Source of the DNA: Lachnospiraceae oral taxon 107 str. F0167
Lineage (GTDB): Bacteria > Bacillota > Clostridia > Lachnospirales > Lachnospiraceae
Assembly (NCBI GenBank): GCA_000209465.1
Contig: GL890600.1
Span: forward strand, 1 to 49,412
DNA: 49,412 nucleotides
Direction of reading: 5' to 3'
Notes under the pieces: generated by a model
Databases searched by the model: none
Seen by the model: the letters and a program-made list of their open reading frames with translations, nothing else
What the model was told of the DNA's origin: nothing
Shown here: one piece after another, positions 7,133 to 17,600 of the stretch
Numbering within the stretch: the first letter of the stretch is position 1
Layout of the letters: the number at the start of each line of letters is the position of its first letter
Made by a program: the position numbers and the translations under genes

Positions 7133-9184
7133 TTGACGGAGATATCTGTAAAAAATATAAAAGGTGTAGGAGAAAAAACAGCACAATATTTGGAAAAATT
7201 AGATATAAGAACCATAAAGGGGCTGTTAAAACACTATCCTGTAAGATATCTGGAATATAAAGCTCCTACAAAGATTTCTGAAGTAAATAAAGATGAAGAG
7301 GCTGTTATAAAGGCGACCATTGTAAAAAATATATCGTTTACAGGTCAAAACAGAAAAATATCTACAACAAAGATTACAGATTATATAGATGTAATAGATG
7401 TTATATGGTATAACTCCCCCTATTTGAGGGCAACAATAAAACAGGGAGAAAGTTATGTTTTTGTGGGGAAGTTTTCAAAAAGAAGTAAAAGCACCTTGGA
7501 ACATCCGATTATTTATACATTGGATGAATATGAAAAAAAGATTGGAAGCTTTAAACCGGTATATGCACTTACAGCCGGTATAAATAATAATGCAATGGAA
7601 AAGCTTATAAAATCAGGCCTTGAATATATAGATGAGGATGATTTTGCCGAGTATTTACCTGCGTTTGTATTAGAAAAGTTTTCTTTAGAGAGTAGATTAA
7701 ATTCAATAAAAAATATTCATAATCCGTTAAATACTTCCTGTCTTTTTGAATCAAAAAAAAGATTGGCATTTGACGATTTTTTCAGATTTCTATATGGAGT
7801 TAAGCTTCTTAAAAATAAAAGACTTAAAGTAAAATCAAAAAATATAGTAGCAAAAAGTACAGAGTATTTAGAGGAAATAAAATCTGTTCTTCCTTTCAAA
7901 TTGACAAGCTCCCAGGATAGAGTAGTAGATGAAATATTAGATGATATGTCAAGCGGTATAGTGACAAACAGACTCGTGCAGGGAGATGTAGGCTCGGGAA
8001 AGACTGTAATAGCTTTGATAAGTCTTTATATGGCTGTAAAATCCGGTTTTCAGGGTGTTGTTATGGTGCCTACCGAGGTTTTGGCAAAGCAGCATTTTAA
8101 ATCAATGTCGGGATTTTTAAACAGATTGAAATCTCCTCCAAGAATCGGCATTTTGACAGGCTCTATGACAAAAAAAGAGCATTTGCTGATGTATGAAAAA
8201 ATAGAAAGCGGAGAAATAGATATTCTTATAGGTACACATGCCCTGTTGGTAGAAAATGTAAAGTTTAAAAATCTTGGGCTTGTGGTAACGGATGAGCAGC
8301 ATCGCTTCGGTGTAAGGCAAAGAACTACTCTTTCCGATAAGGGAGAGAATGTACATGTGCTTGTTATGTCAGCCACACCGATTCCAAGGACACTTGCAAT
8401 TATATTGTACGGAGATTTGGATATCTCAACTATAGAGTCAAAGCCTGTGGGAAGATTGCCTGTAAAAAATGCGGTAATTACAGAAAATGACAGAGAAAAA
8501 GCCTATAGACATATTTTACTGGAAATAAAAAAAGGTCATCAGGCTTATATAATATGTCCAATGGTGGAAGAGAGTGAAAATATAGAGGCTGAAAATGTAC
8601 TGGACTACGGTAAGAAAATAGCAGATAAATTTTCACAAAATTGTAAGGTGGAAGTGTTGCATGGACGAATGCAACAGAAAGAAAAAGATGATATAATGTC
8701 TCGGTATGTAAATAAAGAGATAGATATTTTAGTATCTACAACAGTGATTGAAGTAGGTGTGGATGTACCGAATGCGACTGTAATCATGGTTGAAAATGCA
8801 GAGAGATTCGGACTTGCAACTTTGCATCAGCTTAGAGGGCGTGTAGGCAGAAGCGAACTTCAATCATATGCCATCTTTGTCAGGACATCAAGTTCAAATA
8901 TAGCAAAAAAAAGATTGGAAATAATCGGAAATTCAAATGACGGATTTTACATCGCATCAAGAGATTTGGTTTTACGAGGTCCCGGAGAACTCTTCGGTTT
9001 GGCACAAAGCGGTGAGCCTGATTTTGGAATTGCGGATATATATAATGATAATGATATATTTGAGATGGCAAAAGAAGCTGTAGATATGATACAATGTGAA
9101 GATATAGGGTATGAAGAGAATGAAAAGCTTGAGAGGGAAATAAATAACTACATGGATTTACATTATAAAAAGTTAGCACTTTGA
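7133..9184 (+). CDS. recG: ATP-dependent DNA helicase RecG
   Basis: RecG is a branched-DNA helicase that reverses stalled replication forks and moves Holliday junctions. The 683-residue protein has the N-terminal wedge/OB region (~1-240), then helicase motifs: Walker A GDVGSGKTVIAL, DEQH box in VTDEQHRFGVRQR, motif III SATPIPRTL, and the C-terminal QLRGRVGRSELQSYA. The C-terminal TRG region (FGLAQSGEPDF) is present. Translation starts at TTG 7133 with AGGAGG 5 bases upstream; no better in-frame ATG exists nearby. It belongs to the fakA-recG run. Confidence 0.97.
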   Translation: MTEISVKNIKGVGEKTAQYLEKLDIRTIKGLLKHYPVRYLEYKAPTKISEVNKDEEAVIKATIVKNISFTGQNRKISTTKITDYIDVIDVIWYNSPYLRATIKQGESYVFVGKFSKRSKSTLEHPIIYTLDEYEKKIGSFKPVYALTAGINNNAMEKLIKSGLEYIDEDDFAEYLPAFVLEKFSLESRLNSIKNIHNPLNTSCLFESKKRLAFDDFFRFLYGVKLLKNKRLKVKSKNIVAKSTEYLEEIKSVLPFKLTSSQDRVVDEILDDMSSGIVTNRLVQGDVGSGKTVIALISLYMAVKSGFQGVVMVPTEVLAKQHFKSMSGFLNRLKSPPRIGILTGSMTKKEHLLMYEKIESGEIDILIGTHALLVENVKFKNLGLVVTDEQHRFGVRQRTTLSDKGENVHVLVMSATPIPRTLAIILYGDLDISTIESKPVGRLPVKNAVITENDREKAYRHILLEIKKGHQAYIICPMVEESENIEAENVLDYGKKIADKFSQNCKVEVLHGRMQQKEKDDIMSRYVNKEIDILVSTTVIEVGVDVPNATVIMVENAERFGLATLHQLRGRVGRSELQSYAIFVRTSSSNIAKKRLEIIGNSNDGFYIASRDLVLRGPGELFGLAQSGEPDFGIADIYNDNDIFEMAKEAVDMIQCEDIGYEENEKLEREINNYMDLHYKKLAL

Positions 9185-9194
9185 TAGGAGTAGT

Positions 9195-10757
9195 ATGTCT
9201 GAGAATAAGCAACAACCAAAAAAAAGAGGCAAGAAGGAAAAGAAAAGAAGTAAGTTTACTCTGGGTTTTGCAGTAATAACATTAGCAGTATTGGCAGGTG
9301 CATATACGGTAAAGGCAAATACTTACAGAACAAAATTTTTTCCAAACACGGTAATAAACGGTATAGATGCCTCTGAGAAAACCGTTGAAGAGGTTAGACA
9401 GGTAATGTCCGACCAGATAGATAATTTTGAGAGTACCATACAGTCAAGAGATAATAATTCGGAGATAATAAAGGGAAGTGATGTAGGACTTGCCTTTATA
9501 CAGGACAGTTCCCTTGAAGATTTATTGCATGAGCAAAACAGTATGGCATGGATCACAAATATGAATGAAATAAAGGATTTAAAGATAAATTCATCATTCA
9601 CTGTGGATCCCGAAAAATTTGATGAGGCTGTTTCAAAACTGAAAGCATTGGATGAGTCCAAGTTTATTCAGCCCGTAGATGCCAAGATTTCCGATTTTGT
9701 ACAGGGCTCAGGGTATTCCATTATACCTGAGGTGGAAGGAAATGCTATTGATATCGGTAAGGCAAAGGAGTATATAAAGAATCAGCTCGTTGTTTTAAAT
9801 AGTGAGATAAATCTTGATTATCAGGATAATGATTTATATTTAAGACCTGAAAAAAGAGCTGATGATCCTACACTTAATCTTACATTATCAAATCTGAATA
9901 AATATATATCCGCAAGGATTACCTATGAAAAACTGAATGTATTAAATGGTGATACCATACATAAATGGCTCACTGTAAATGCCGACGGTTCTGTAAGTAT
10001 ATCTGATGAGGGGGTCGCATCATTTGTAAAAACGATATCAAATGCCTACAATACAGTAGGAAAAGCAAAGACTCTAAAGACCTCATATGGTCCGACAGTA
10101 ACAATCAGCGGAGGTTCATACGGATGGAAAGTCGATGCTGAAAAAGAGAAAGCAACCATTAAATCACTTATAGAAGCGGGCGAGACCACAAAGAGAGAGC
10201 CTGAGTTTTCAAGAAAAGCGGCTTCACATGGAGAAAATGATTATGGAAATTCATATGTGGAGGTAAATTTATCCACACAGCATATGATTTTGATTAAAAA
10301 CGGCTCAAAGGTACTTGAGAGTGATTTTGTATCAGGAAATGTCGCAAGAAACTGGACTACTCCGGCAGGAGTGTTTCCGCTTACATATAAAACAAGGAAT
10401 GCAACTCTAAAGGGTGAGGGATATTCAACACCGGTAGATTACTGGATGCCTTTTAACGGAGGTATCGGTTTTCATGATGCACCATGGAGAGCGGCTTTTG
10501 GAGGACAGATATATAAAACGGCAGGCTCACATGGCTGTATAAATCTTCCGCCTGCCGTAGCAAAACAATTATACGAATATATTGATTCGGGATTCCCGGT
10601 ACTATGCTATAATCTTAGTGCAGCTGTTACTCCACCGCCTGAGGAGAGCACCTCAGCTGCTGAAACAACAAGCGCAGCTACCGAGGAAACAGTAGAGCCT
10701 ATAGGGGGAGATACACAGCCTGGAGACTCAAGAACCGACGTAGAAATAGAGCAGTAA
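9195..10757 (+). CDS. Membrane-anchored L,D-transpeptidase (YkuD) with YoaR-like domains
   Basis: This enzyme likely makes 3-3 peptidoglycan cross-links or attaches proteins to the wall. A Lys/Arg-rich cytoplasmic tail (1-~22) precedes one membrane helix (~23-41), giving a type II anchor. The outside part has a putative peptidoglycan-binding domain (PG_binding_4/YoaR type, ~50-330) and a YkuD catalytic domain (~355-480) ending in GSHGCINLP, with the nucleophile at Cys448 and its histidine just before. The C-terminus is a low-complexity Pro/Ser/Thr/Glu tail (~487-520), probably a linker with no sorting signal. AGGAG precedes the ATG, 10 bases after recG. Confidence 0.93.
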   Translation: MSENKQQPKKRGKKEKKRSKFTLGFAVITLAVLAGAYTVKANTYRTKFFPNTVINGIDASEKTVEEVRQVMSDQIDNFESTIQSRDNNSEIIKGSDVGLAFIQDSSLEDLLHEQNSMAWITNMNEIKDLKINSSFTVDPEKFDEAVSKLKALDESKFIQPVDAKISDFVQGSGYSIIPEVEGNAIDIGKAKEYIKNQLVVLNSEINLDYQDNDLYLRPEKRADDPTLNLTLSNLNKYISARITYEKLNVLNGDTIHKWLTVNADGSVSISDEGVASFVKTISNAYNTVGKAKTLKTSYGPTVTISGGSYGWKVDAEKEKATIKSLIEAGETTKREPEFSRKAASHGENDYGNSYVEVNLSTQHMILIKNGSKVLESDFVSGNVARNWTTPAGVFPLTYKTRNATLKGEGYSTPVDYWMPFNGGIGFHDAPWRAAFGGQIYKTAGSHGCINLPPAVAKQLYEYIDSGFPVLCYNLSAAVTPPPEESTSAAETTSAATEETVEPIGGDTQPGDSRTDVEIEQ

Positions 10758-10767
10758 TAGGAGAGTA

Positions 10768-11322
10768 ATGAGAGTTATTTCAGGAACTGCAAGAAGCTTG
10801 ATTTTAAAAACACCTAAAGGAACTTCTACAAGGCCGACCACGGATAAAATCAAGGAGACATTGTTTAACATGATTTCAAATGAAATATATGACAGTGTTT
10901 TTCTTGATTTATTTGCCGGGAGCGGCGGAATAGGAATAGAGGCTTTAAGCAGAGGCGCAAGAGAGGCTTACTTTTGTGATATAGACAGAGAGGCTATACA
11001 ATGTATAAGGCAAAATCTGGAACATACAAAGCTTGCAAATAAGGCTACTGTATTAAAGGGAAGTTTTGAAGCGAATTTGGAGAAGCTTAAGAGCCTTGGA
11101 AAGAAATTTGATATTGTTTTTATTGACCCACCATATCAAAAGGGATTTGAGGATAAATGTTTAGATATTTTAATAAATTCTGCATTGATTGATGAGTATA
11201 CATTGGTTATAATTGAGGAAGAATTTAAGACTGATACGACACATTTATCAAAGGATTGGAATATAAAAAAGGTAAAAGAGTATAAGTCTAACAAACATAT
11301 TTTTATGCATAAGCGAGGTTGA
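10768..11322 (+). CDS. rsmD: 16S rRNA (guanine(966)-N2)-methyltransferase RsmD
   Basis: RsmD methylates G966 of 16S rRNA in the 30S subunit using SAM. Its 184 residues match the family. The N-terminal [13 protein letters not shown], the SAM-binding [19 protein letters not shown] and the catalytic N6/N2-type motif FIDPPYQKG are all present. It starts 10 bases after the L,D-transpeptidase gene, and its stop lies 2 bases before the coaD ATG. The rsmD-coaD pair is widely conserved in Firmicutes. Confidence 0.96.
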   Translation: MRVISGTARSLILKTPKGTSTRPTTDKIKETLFNMISNEIYDSVFLDLFAGSGGIGIEALSRGAREAYFCDIDREAIQCIRQNLEHTKLANKATVLKGSFEANLEKLKSLGKKFDIVFIDPPYQKGFEDKCLDILINSALIDEYTLVIIEEEFKTDTTHLSKDWNIKKVKEYKSNKHIFMHKRG

Positions 11323-11324
11323 CT

Positions 11325-11828
11325 ATGTCAAAAGCGATTTACCCGGGAAGTTTTGATCCGATTACTAATGGACATATTGATATAATTGAGAGATCTGCTA
11401 AAATATTTGACAAGGTTATAGTGGGAGTACTTGTTAACTATACAAAGGATCCGCTGTTTTCACCTTCTGAAAGGGTGGAGATGATAAAGGGTGTAGTAGG
11501 TCATTTGCCAAATGTGGAGGTTTTGGAATTTGGCGGTTTATTGGTAGATTTTGCACATGAGCAAAATTGTAATATCTTGGTTAGAGGACTTAGAGTAATA
11601 ACCGATTTTGAATATGAATTACAATTGGCTCAGACCAATAAAATAATCTCACCGGATATAGAGACCGTTTTCTTAAGTTCAAGCTTGAAATACTCATATC
11701 TGAGTTCAAGTATTGTAAAAGAAATTGCAATATACAATGGTGATATCAGCCATTTTGTAAGAGATGATATTAGAGAAATGGTTATAAAAAGGCTGGATGA
11801 AAAAGGGTTGAGGAGAAATAATGAGTAG
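11325..11828 (+). CDS. coaD: Pantetheine-phosphate adenylyltransferase
   Basis: CoaD makes dephospho-CoA from 4'-phosphopantetheine and ATP, the penultimate step of CoA synthesis. The nucleotidyltransferase signature is seen as [12 protein letters not shown] near the N-terminus, and the C-terminal [11 protein letters not shown] carries the ISS-type ATP contacts. The start is the ATG at 11325 with GCGAGG just upstream; the TTG at 11319 overlaps the rsmD stop and adds two residues foreign to the family. Length is 167 residues, typical. It overlaps the next gene by 8 bases. Confidence 0.97.
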   Translation: MSKAIYPGSFDPITNGHIDIIERSAKIFDKVIVGVLVNYTKDPLFSPSERVEMIKGVVGHLPNVEVLEFGGLLVDFAHEQNCNILVRGLRVITDFEYELQLAQTNKIISPDIETVFLSSSLKYSYLSSSIVKEIAIYNGDISHFVRDDIREMVIKRLDEKGLRRNNE

Positions 11829-12486
11829 GATAGAACAGGTAATCACAGAGATAGAAGAGTTCGTAGAGAGGTGTAAGACGGTTGCACTGTCCAATTCAAT
11901 AATAAAAGTAAATAAAGAAGAATTTATAGCATTGTTAAATGAATTAAGACAGGAGATACCTGAAGAGGTTACACAGTCACAAAAAATTATCAGCAATAAA
12001 GACAGCATTTTGACAGATGCCAAGAATAAGGCTGAAAAGACTATTTTAGATGCGAATTTTCAAAGCAATTCCATAAAGGATGAAGCAAAAAGAAAGGCTG
12101 ATGCCATTGTTTTGAGCGCAAAAAAAGAGTCGGATGCTATAATGATTGAGGCGAACAAGCTTAAGTCGCAGCTTGTAAATGAAAATCAGATTATGCAGAC
12201 CGCTTATGCGGAATCGGATAAGATAATTGAGTTTGCCAGAATGGAGGCAAATAATATAGTATATGATGCAAGAAATGAGGCAAACAATATCAGGCAGGCA
12301 TCCATAACATATACTGACGAATTGCTTCAAAGCATTCAGGAGATAATTTCAGGAACTATGGTGGACAGTCAAAACAGATTTAATCAGTATTTGACTTCAT
12401 TGCAATTTTACACAGGAGAGATCGATAAGAATAGACAGGAACTTGCAACCAGTATTGTTCCGGCAGATCCGAATACACAGGAATAA
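11821..12486 (+). CDS. Coiled-coil protein of unknown function (V-ATPase subunit H-like annotation)
   Basis: This is a 221-residue, charged, mostly helical protein without membrane segments. Residues ~60-170 are a long heptad-type Ala/Lys/Glu-rich coiled coil (repeating units such as [21 protein letters not shown]). It overlaps coaD by 8 bases, implying coupled translation. Genes like this next to coaD in clostridia are often labelled ATPase or vacuolar ATPase subunit H, but that label reflects coiled-coil similarity only. The N-terminus ([29 protein letters not shown]) looks like a short folded domain, somewhat like DivIVA/SepF-associated scaffolds. The function is not known. Confidence 0.85.
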   Translation: MSRIEQVITEIEEFVERCKTVALSNSIIKVNKEEFIALLNELRQEIPEEVTQSQKIISNKDSILTDAKNKAEKTILDANFQSNSIKDEAKRKADAIVLSAKKESDAIMIEANKLKSQLVNENQIMQTAYAESDKIIEFARMEANNIVYDARNEANNIRQASITYTDELLQSIQEIISGTMVDSQNRFNQYLTSLQFYTGEIDKNRQELATSIVPADPNTQE

Positions 12487-12490
12487 TTAT

Positions 12491-12520
12491 AGGGCTGTTG
12501 CATGCAACAAGCCCTTTTTT
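12491..12520 (+). terminator. Intrinsic terminator after the coiled-coil gene
   Basis: AGGGCT (12491-12496) plus GTTGC pairs with GCAAC plus AGCCCT (12510-12515), one bulged A, followed by six T. It ends the housekeeping run. Confidence 0.85.
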
Positions 12521-12552
12521 GCGTAATAAGACATATTTAGATTGAGGTATAT

Positions 12553-13953
12553 ATGATACAGGAAAAAGATTTACCACAGGCATATAAAGATGCAATGAAA
12601 GATCTTTTAAAAGAAGATTATGATGCATATATAAAGTCTTTAGAAAAAAAGCCTTATTCAGGTATAAGAACAAATCTACTTAAACTTACTCCTGAAAGGC
12701 TGAAAGAAATTCTTGATAGAGATTTTAAGAAAGTGCCTTGGGTAAATGACGGGTTTTATTTTGAAGAAGAAAAGGGAGTACTTAGTAGCACTTCGCTTAG
12801 TGAAAATCCGAAGATAAAAAGCATATCAAAAAATCCCTATTATTTTGCAGGACTTTATTATATACAGGAGCCTTCAGCTATGACACCGGCAATGGCGGCA
12901 GGCATTGTGTCGGGAGATAAGGTACTTGATCTTTGTGCGGCACCGGGAGGGAAGTCTACACAGGCAGCTTCATATCTGATGGGAGAGGGACTTTTGGTAT
13001 CAAATGATTTTTCGGCATCCAGAGTTAAGGCATTGCAAAAAAATATAGAAGTAAGCGGTATCGACAATGTGCTGATAACAAATGAAGATCCGAAAAATCT
13101 ATCAAAAGTATATATTGAATATTTTGATAAGATAATAGTAGATGCACCATGTTCGGGTGAGGGGATGTTCAGGCGTGACAGTGCCGTATTTAAGGCATAT
13201 CTTGGCAGAGGTCCTGAATTTTTTACCGGATTGCAGGTGAGTATACTTACTGAGGCTGCAAAAATGTTAAAGCCGGGAGGAACCTTGATATATTCCACCT
13301 GTACCTATTCAAAAGTGGAGGATGAAGGAAGCCTGTTACAGTTTTTAGAAAGTCATAAGGAATTTAAAATAGATAAAATAGCAACGGATTTTGGTTTTGA
13401 AGAGTCAAAGGAATTGCCGGGAACAATAAGGCTTTTCCCACATAAAATAGAGGGAGAAGGGCATTTTGTAGCAAGGCTGAAAAAAGATATAAAACCTGTA
13501 GAAGAAAGTAAAAACAAGCATAAGAAGAAAAATAAAAAGATAAAACTGCCTGATGAACTTGTGGAGTTTCTCGGTAAAATAAAGCGTGAGTGGGATTTTG
13601 AGAGAATTTTTATCAATAAGGATTATGCATATTATTTGCCAAAGGATGCCTTGATTGATAAGAGCCTGCATTATATAAGAACAGGTCTCTTGCTTGGAGA
13701 AATAAAAAAGAACAGATTTGAGCCTTTTCAGGCGCTTGCCATGAATATAAAGTTTGACGAATGGGAGAATCCTTTAAACTTAAGTGCCACGGATGAGAGG
13801 GTGATTAAATATTTAAAGGGAGAAACTATAGAGGCTGATGATGAATACAGCGGAATCAGACTTGTATGTGTGGACGGATTTTCACTTGGCTTTGTAAAAC
13901 AGAATAAAAGAATTTGTAAAAATAAGTATTATCAAGGCTGGAGATGGATGTAA
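12553..13953 (+). CDS. rsmF: rRNA m5C methyltransferase, RsmF/NOL1-NOP2-Sun family
   Basis: This enzyme makes 5-methylcytosine in rRNA (RsmF-like; some tRNA enzymes share the fold). The 466 residues show an N-terminal RNA-recognition part, the SAM site DLCAAPGGKSTQAA (~residue 120), the DAPCSGEGMFRRD motif and the catalytic-cysteine motif YSTCTYSKVEDE. After a Lys-rich linker (~315-335) there is a C-terminal RsmF-type RNA-binding domain. It begins a run of overlapping RNA-modification genes; its stop overlaps the following start region. The exact target cytosine cannot be read from sequence. Confidence 0.93.
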   Translation: MIQEKDLPQAYKDAMKDLLKEDYDAYIKSLEKKPYSGIRTNLLKLTPERLKEILDRDFKKVPWVNDGFYFEEEKGVLSSTSLSENPKIKSISKNPYYFAGLYYIQEPSAMTPAMAAGIVSGDKVLDLCAAPGGKSTQAASYLMGEGLLVSNDFSASRVKALQKNIEVSGIDNVLITNEDPKNLSKVYIEYFDKIIVDAPCSGEGMFRRDSAVFKAYLGRGPEFFTGLQVSILTEAAKMLKPGGTLIYSTCTYSKVEDEGSLLQFLESHKEFKIDKIATDFGFEESKELPGTIRLFPHKIEGEGHFVARLKKDIKPVEESKNKHKKKNKKIKLPDELVEFLGKIKREWDFERIFINKDYAYYLPKDALIDKSLHYIRTGLLLGEIKKNRFEPFQALAMNIKFDEWENPLNLSATDERVIKYLKGETIEADDEYSGIRLVCVDGFSLGFVKQNKRICKNKYYQGWRWM

Positions 13954-14672
13954 TGATTGTCAGGGTTGATAAAATTCTTTCCGAACTTGGGTTTGGGAGT
14001 CGACAGGAAATAAAAAAATATGTCAAAGCGGGCAAAATAAAAATAAATGACAGGACAGTTAAAAAGCCGGAAGAAAAAATAAACAGCAAAAATGATATTA
14101 TATATTTTGACGGCAAAGAGATAGAGGTGGAAGAATTTGAAACCTATATACTGTATAAACCTGCCGGATATGTATGTGCCACAAAGGATAATGTGCATAG
14201 GACCGTTATGGAACTTATCGATTCAAAAAGAAAGAATATCGTGCCTGTAGGCAGACTTGATCTTGATACCGAGGGCATACTGATACTGACTAATGACGGG
14301 GACTTAAATCATAGACTGGTTTCTCCGGCATCACATGTAGATAAAAGCTATTATGCTGTTTTTGACGGAAAGCTTGACAGCAATGCAATAGAAATGACAC
14401 AGGCGGGACTTGATATAGGTGAGGGAGAGTTTTCAAAACCTGCCGAACTGAAAATTTTATCTGAAAATGAAATACTGCTTACAATACATGAGGGTAAATT
14501 TCATCAGGTAAAAAGAATGGTAAAAGCTTTGGGTGGAGAGGTGACTTATTTAAAAAGAGTTGCCTTTGGAGGATTAAAGCTTGATGATTTAAAACTTGAA
14601 AAGGGCGAGAGCAGAAAAATAACCGGAGATGAGATGGAGATGCTGATTGATGATGGGAAAAAACACAAATAA
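13953..14672 (+). CDS. RsuA/RluB-family pseudouridine synthase
   Basis: It isomerises a specific uridine in rRNA to pseudouridine. An N-terminal S4 RNA-binding domain (VRVDKILSELGFGSRQEIKKYV, ~1-60) is followed by the catalytic domain with GRLDLDTEGILILTNDGDL, whose first aspartate after GRL is the nucleophile. I choose the ATG at 13953, where GGAG ends 9 bases upstream; the ATG at 13944 has that site touching it. The start overlaps the last base of the preceding stop. The family is sure; RsuA versus RluB/RluE specificity is not. Confidence 0.93.
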   Translation: MIVRVDKILSELGFGSRQEIKKYVKAGKIKINDRTVKKPEEKINSKNDIIYFDGKEIEVEEFETYILYKPAGYVCATKDNVHRTVMELIDSKRKNIVPVGRLDLDTEGILILTNDGDLNHRLVSPASHVDKSYYAVFDGKLDSNAIEMTQAGLDIGEGEFSKPAELKILSENEILLTIHEGKFHQVKRMVKALGGEVTYLKRVAFGGLKLDDLKLEKGESRKITGDEMEMLIDDGKKHK

Positions 14673-17600
14673 TATATTAGATGCATGGATTATGGTGGAA
14701 CATCTTTCAGAAGGTGATATAAGTCTGAAGGATAAAAAGAATCTGCGATTGGATGATTTGGCGAATAAAGATTTTTACGGATTTTTTAGTTCAATTATAG
14801 CAGGGGCTGATTTAAAAAAATATAAGAATGGCGGTTTTGTTGTCTATCTGGATATATTTGCCTTTAGCGAGGTGGTGGATTTTCTCAGAAAAACCTATGG
14901 CATAGAAAAGACTGACAGTGATATCAATTACGGTGATAAGTTCAGCTTTGCACTATATTTTGATAAGGCTATGAACTATATAGGTGACAGTTTCTTTTTC
15001 ACTGCAAGTGCATATATGAGATATTTTAAAAAAGTACCTACCGAATCGGAGTTTCATAAATTTGAACAGGATTTAAAAGAGGAATTTGATCAAAGGTTTG
15101 ACACAAGTGAAGAAAATCTGGATAAATTTAATAAGGCGTTGGATAGTATTTTAACTAAATACGGTATTGATATTTTAAATTGCAGGATGCAAATACTTTA
15201 TAATACAGATACTGATGCGACCAATTTACATTCATTTTTTGTGGATGATCTGATAAAAGCCAAGAGAATGAATAATAAAAATCTTAATGATTATCTTTTC
15301 GGCAAGGATATAGACGATAGAATCAATCTTGACAGTAAAACAGATTCACAAAACTTTAATCCTGAGATATTTAAAAAGATACTAAGACCTCTAAACTATC
15401 CTCTGGGAAGATTTCCAAGCAAAACGGAGTTTGCACTTTCATTTATGCAGCAGGTGGCAGTCAATCTGACCATTGGATATGACAATAATCAAATGAGAAG
15501 CGTGAACGGACCTCCGGGCACAGGAAAAACCACACTTTTAAAAGATATATTTGCCGAACTGCTTATAAAGCAGGCAAGTGATATATGTAATCTGACGGAC
15601 AAAAATATAAAGGGAAATGATAAAACAAGATATTATGATAAGGCTTCCATAGGCGAGCTTCCGGATAATATTGCGGTAAATAATATACTTGTAACAAGCT
15701 CCAATAACGGTGCCGTCCAAAATATTGTAAATGAATTACCTTTGATAGAGGGCATTGATAAAGATATATTGCCTGAACTTGAGCAAATAGACTATTTTAA
15801 GGCTTTGGCAAATAACAATATAAAGGAAAATTGGACTAAAAAAGACGGCAAGGCTAAAAGGGAACTTATTGTAGAAGAAACCGGAGAAGAAAAGTTTTGG
15901 GGATTGTTTTCACTTGAGGGCGGTAAATCCGATAATATGACAAATATTCTAAACAGAATAGAATATATTTGTACATATCTTGAAAATGAATATAAGCCTG
16001 ATACCGGTGTATATGACAGATATAAAGCCCAATATGGAAAGCTTTTAAAACTTAGAAATGATGCTGAAAGTATCAGTGATAATTTTGACTCTTATTTTAA
16101 TGCAAAGGCGGAGTTTGATAAAGTATGTAAGATTTTATCAGATGAAGATGAAATGCGAAAAAATGATGTAGAGGATGTAAAAAATAAAGTTGAGGAGTCA
16201 ATAAAGGCAAAAATAATTAAATTAGATGAGCTGTCGGGAGAGTTTAGCCGCATTAAAGGGCAAAGACAGGAGTTGGCAATAAGTATTTCAAATCAAAAAA
16301 TGCTCTTTGAGGCAAAGCAGAATCAAAAGACGGGATTTTTTGATAAACTGTTTAATACAAGCAGGAATAAAGCCATTGCAAATGAATTAAATATTTTGCA
16401 GGATAAATTACAAGTCTTATTTGATGAGGATGAGCTTTATCGTAAAGCCGAAAACAATTTGCAGGATAAAATAAATGAACTGAAAAATTATATAGACTTT
16501 GAGAGAAAAGAGGCTGAAGATGAGAATGAAAAATATCAAAATTGGAAGCGAAATCTTGAAAATAAAAAAGAACAAAATAAAACAATTATAGAATCATTTG
16601 AAAAGGATAAAAGCTTATGTAACAGGGCTCTTGATATGAATCTTGAATATGAAAAGCTGCAAATGTCAAATCCATGGTTTGATGAAAACTATAGAATTGA
16701 GCAATCAAGGCTTTTTATATCCTCACTTGCCCTTAGAAAGCAATTTTTATATGAAAACAGAAAGAATATAAAAGCTGCCGTAAATATATGGAAAACGCAG
16801 AATAAATATCTTGAAAACAAGAGGGTAATAAATGCGGCATGGAACTGGATAAATTTCACCATTCCGGTTATCAGCTCCACATTTGCAAGTTTTTCAAGGA
16901 TGTTAAAAAATATTGATGAAAATATACTTGGACATACCTTTGTGGATGAGGCGGGGCAGGCACTTCCGCAGGCGGCAATAGGTGCTGTATTCAGAAGCAG
17001 AAATATTATGGTGGTGGGAGATCCTTTCCAGATAAAGCCTGTACTGACACTTGACGGCGGACTTTTAGCCCTGCTTTCAAAAAGCTATGATGTCAGTGAA
17101 AAATATCTCTCGGAATCCGCTTCAGTACAGACATTGGTGGATGCTGCGAGCCGATACGGCTTTTATACAGAAGGTGAAGAGGATTCATGGATAGGCATTC
17201 CGCTTTGGGTACACAGGCGCTGCTTCTATCCTATGTTTAGCATATCAAATGAAATCTCTTATCAAAATCTTATGGTACAGGGAAATAAAGGCTATGGAAA
17301 GACCGGATGGTATGATATAGGCGGCAAAGCTGTAGACAAGTATGTGGAGGAGCAGGGGGATTTTCTTCTCAGTAAAATAAAGAAAATGCTGGAATTAAAT
17401 CCTAAAATAAATGACAGAAATGAGAGCGACACTATTTACATAATTTCTCCTTTTAAAAATGTTGCCTATAGACTGGCAGTAAAACTTGATAAGTTAGGTT
17501 TTACAAGAAGGGAAAATTCAAAGCCTACAAATATCGGAACCATCCACACCTTCCAGGGCAAGGAAGCCCCTATTGTATTTATGGTGCTTGGTTCCGACAA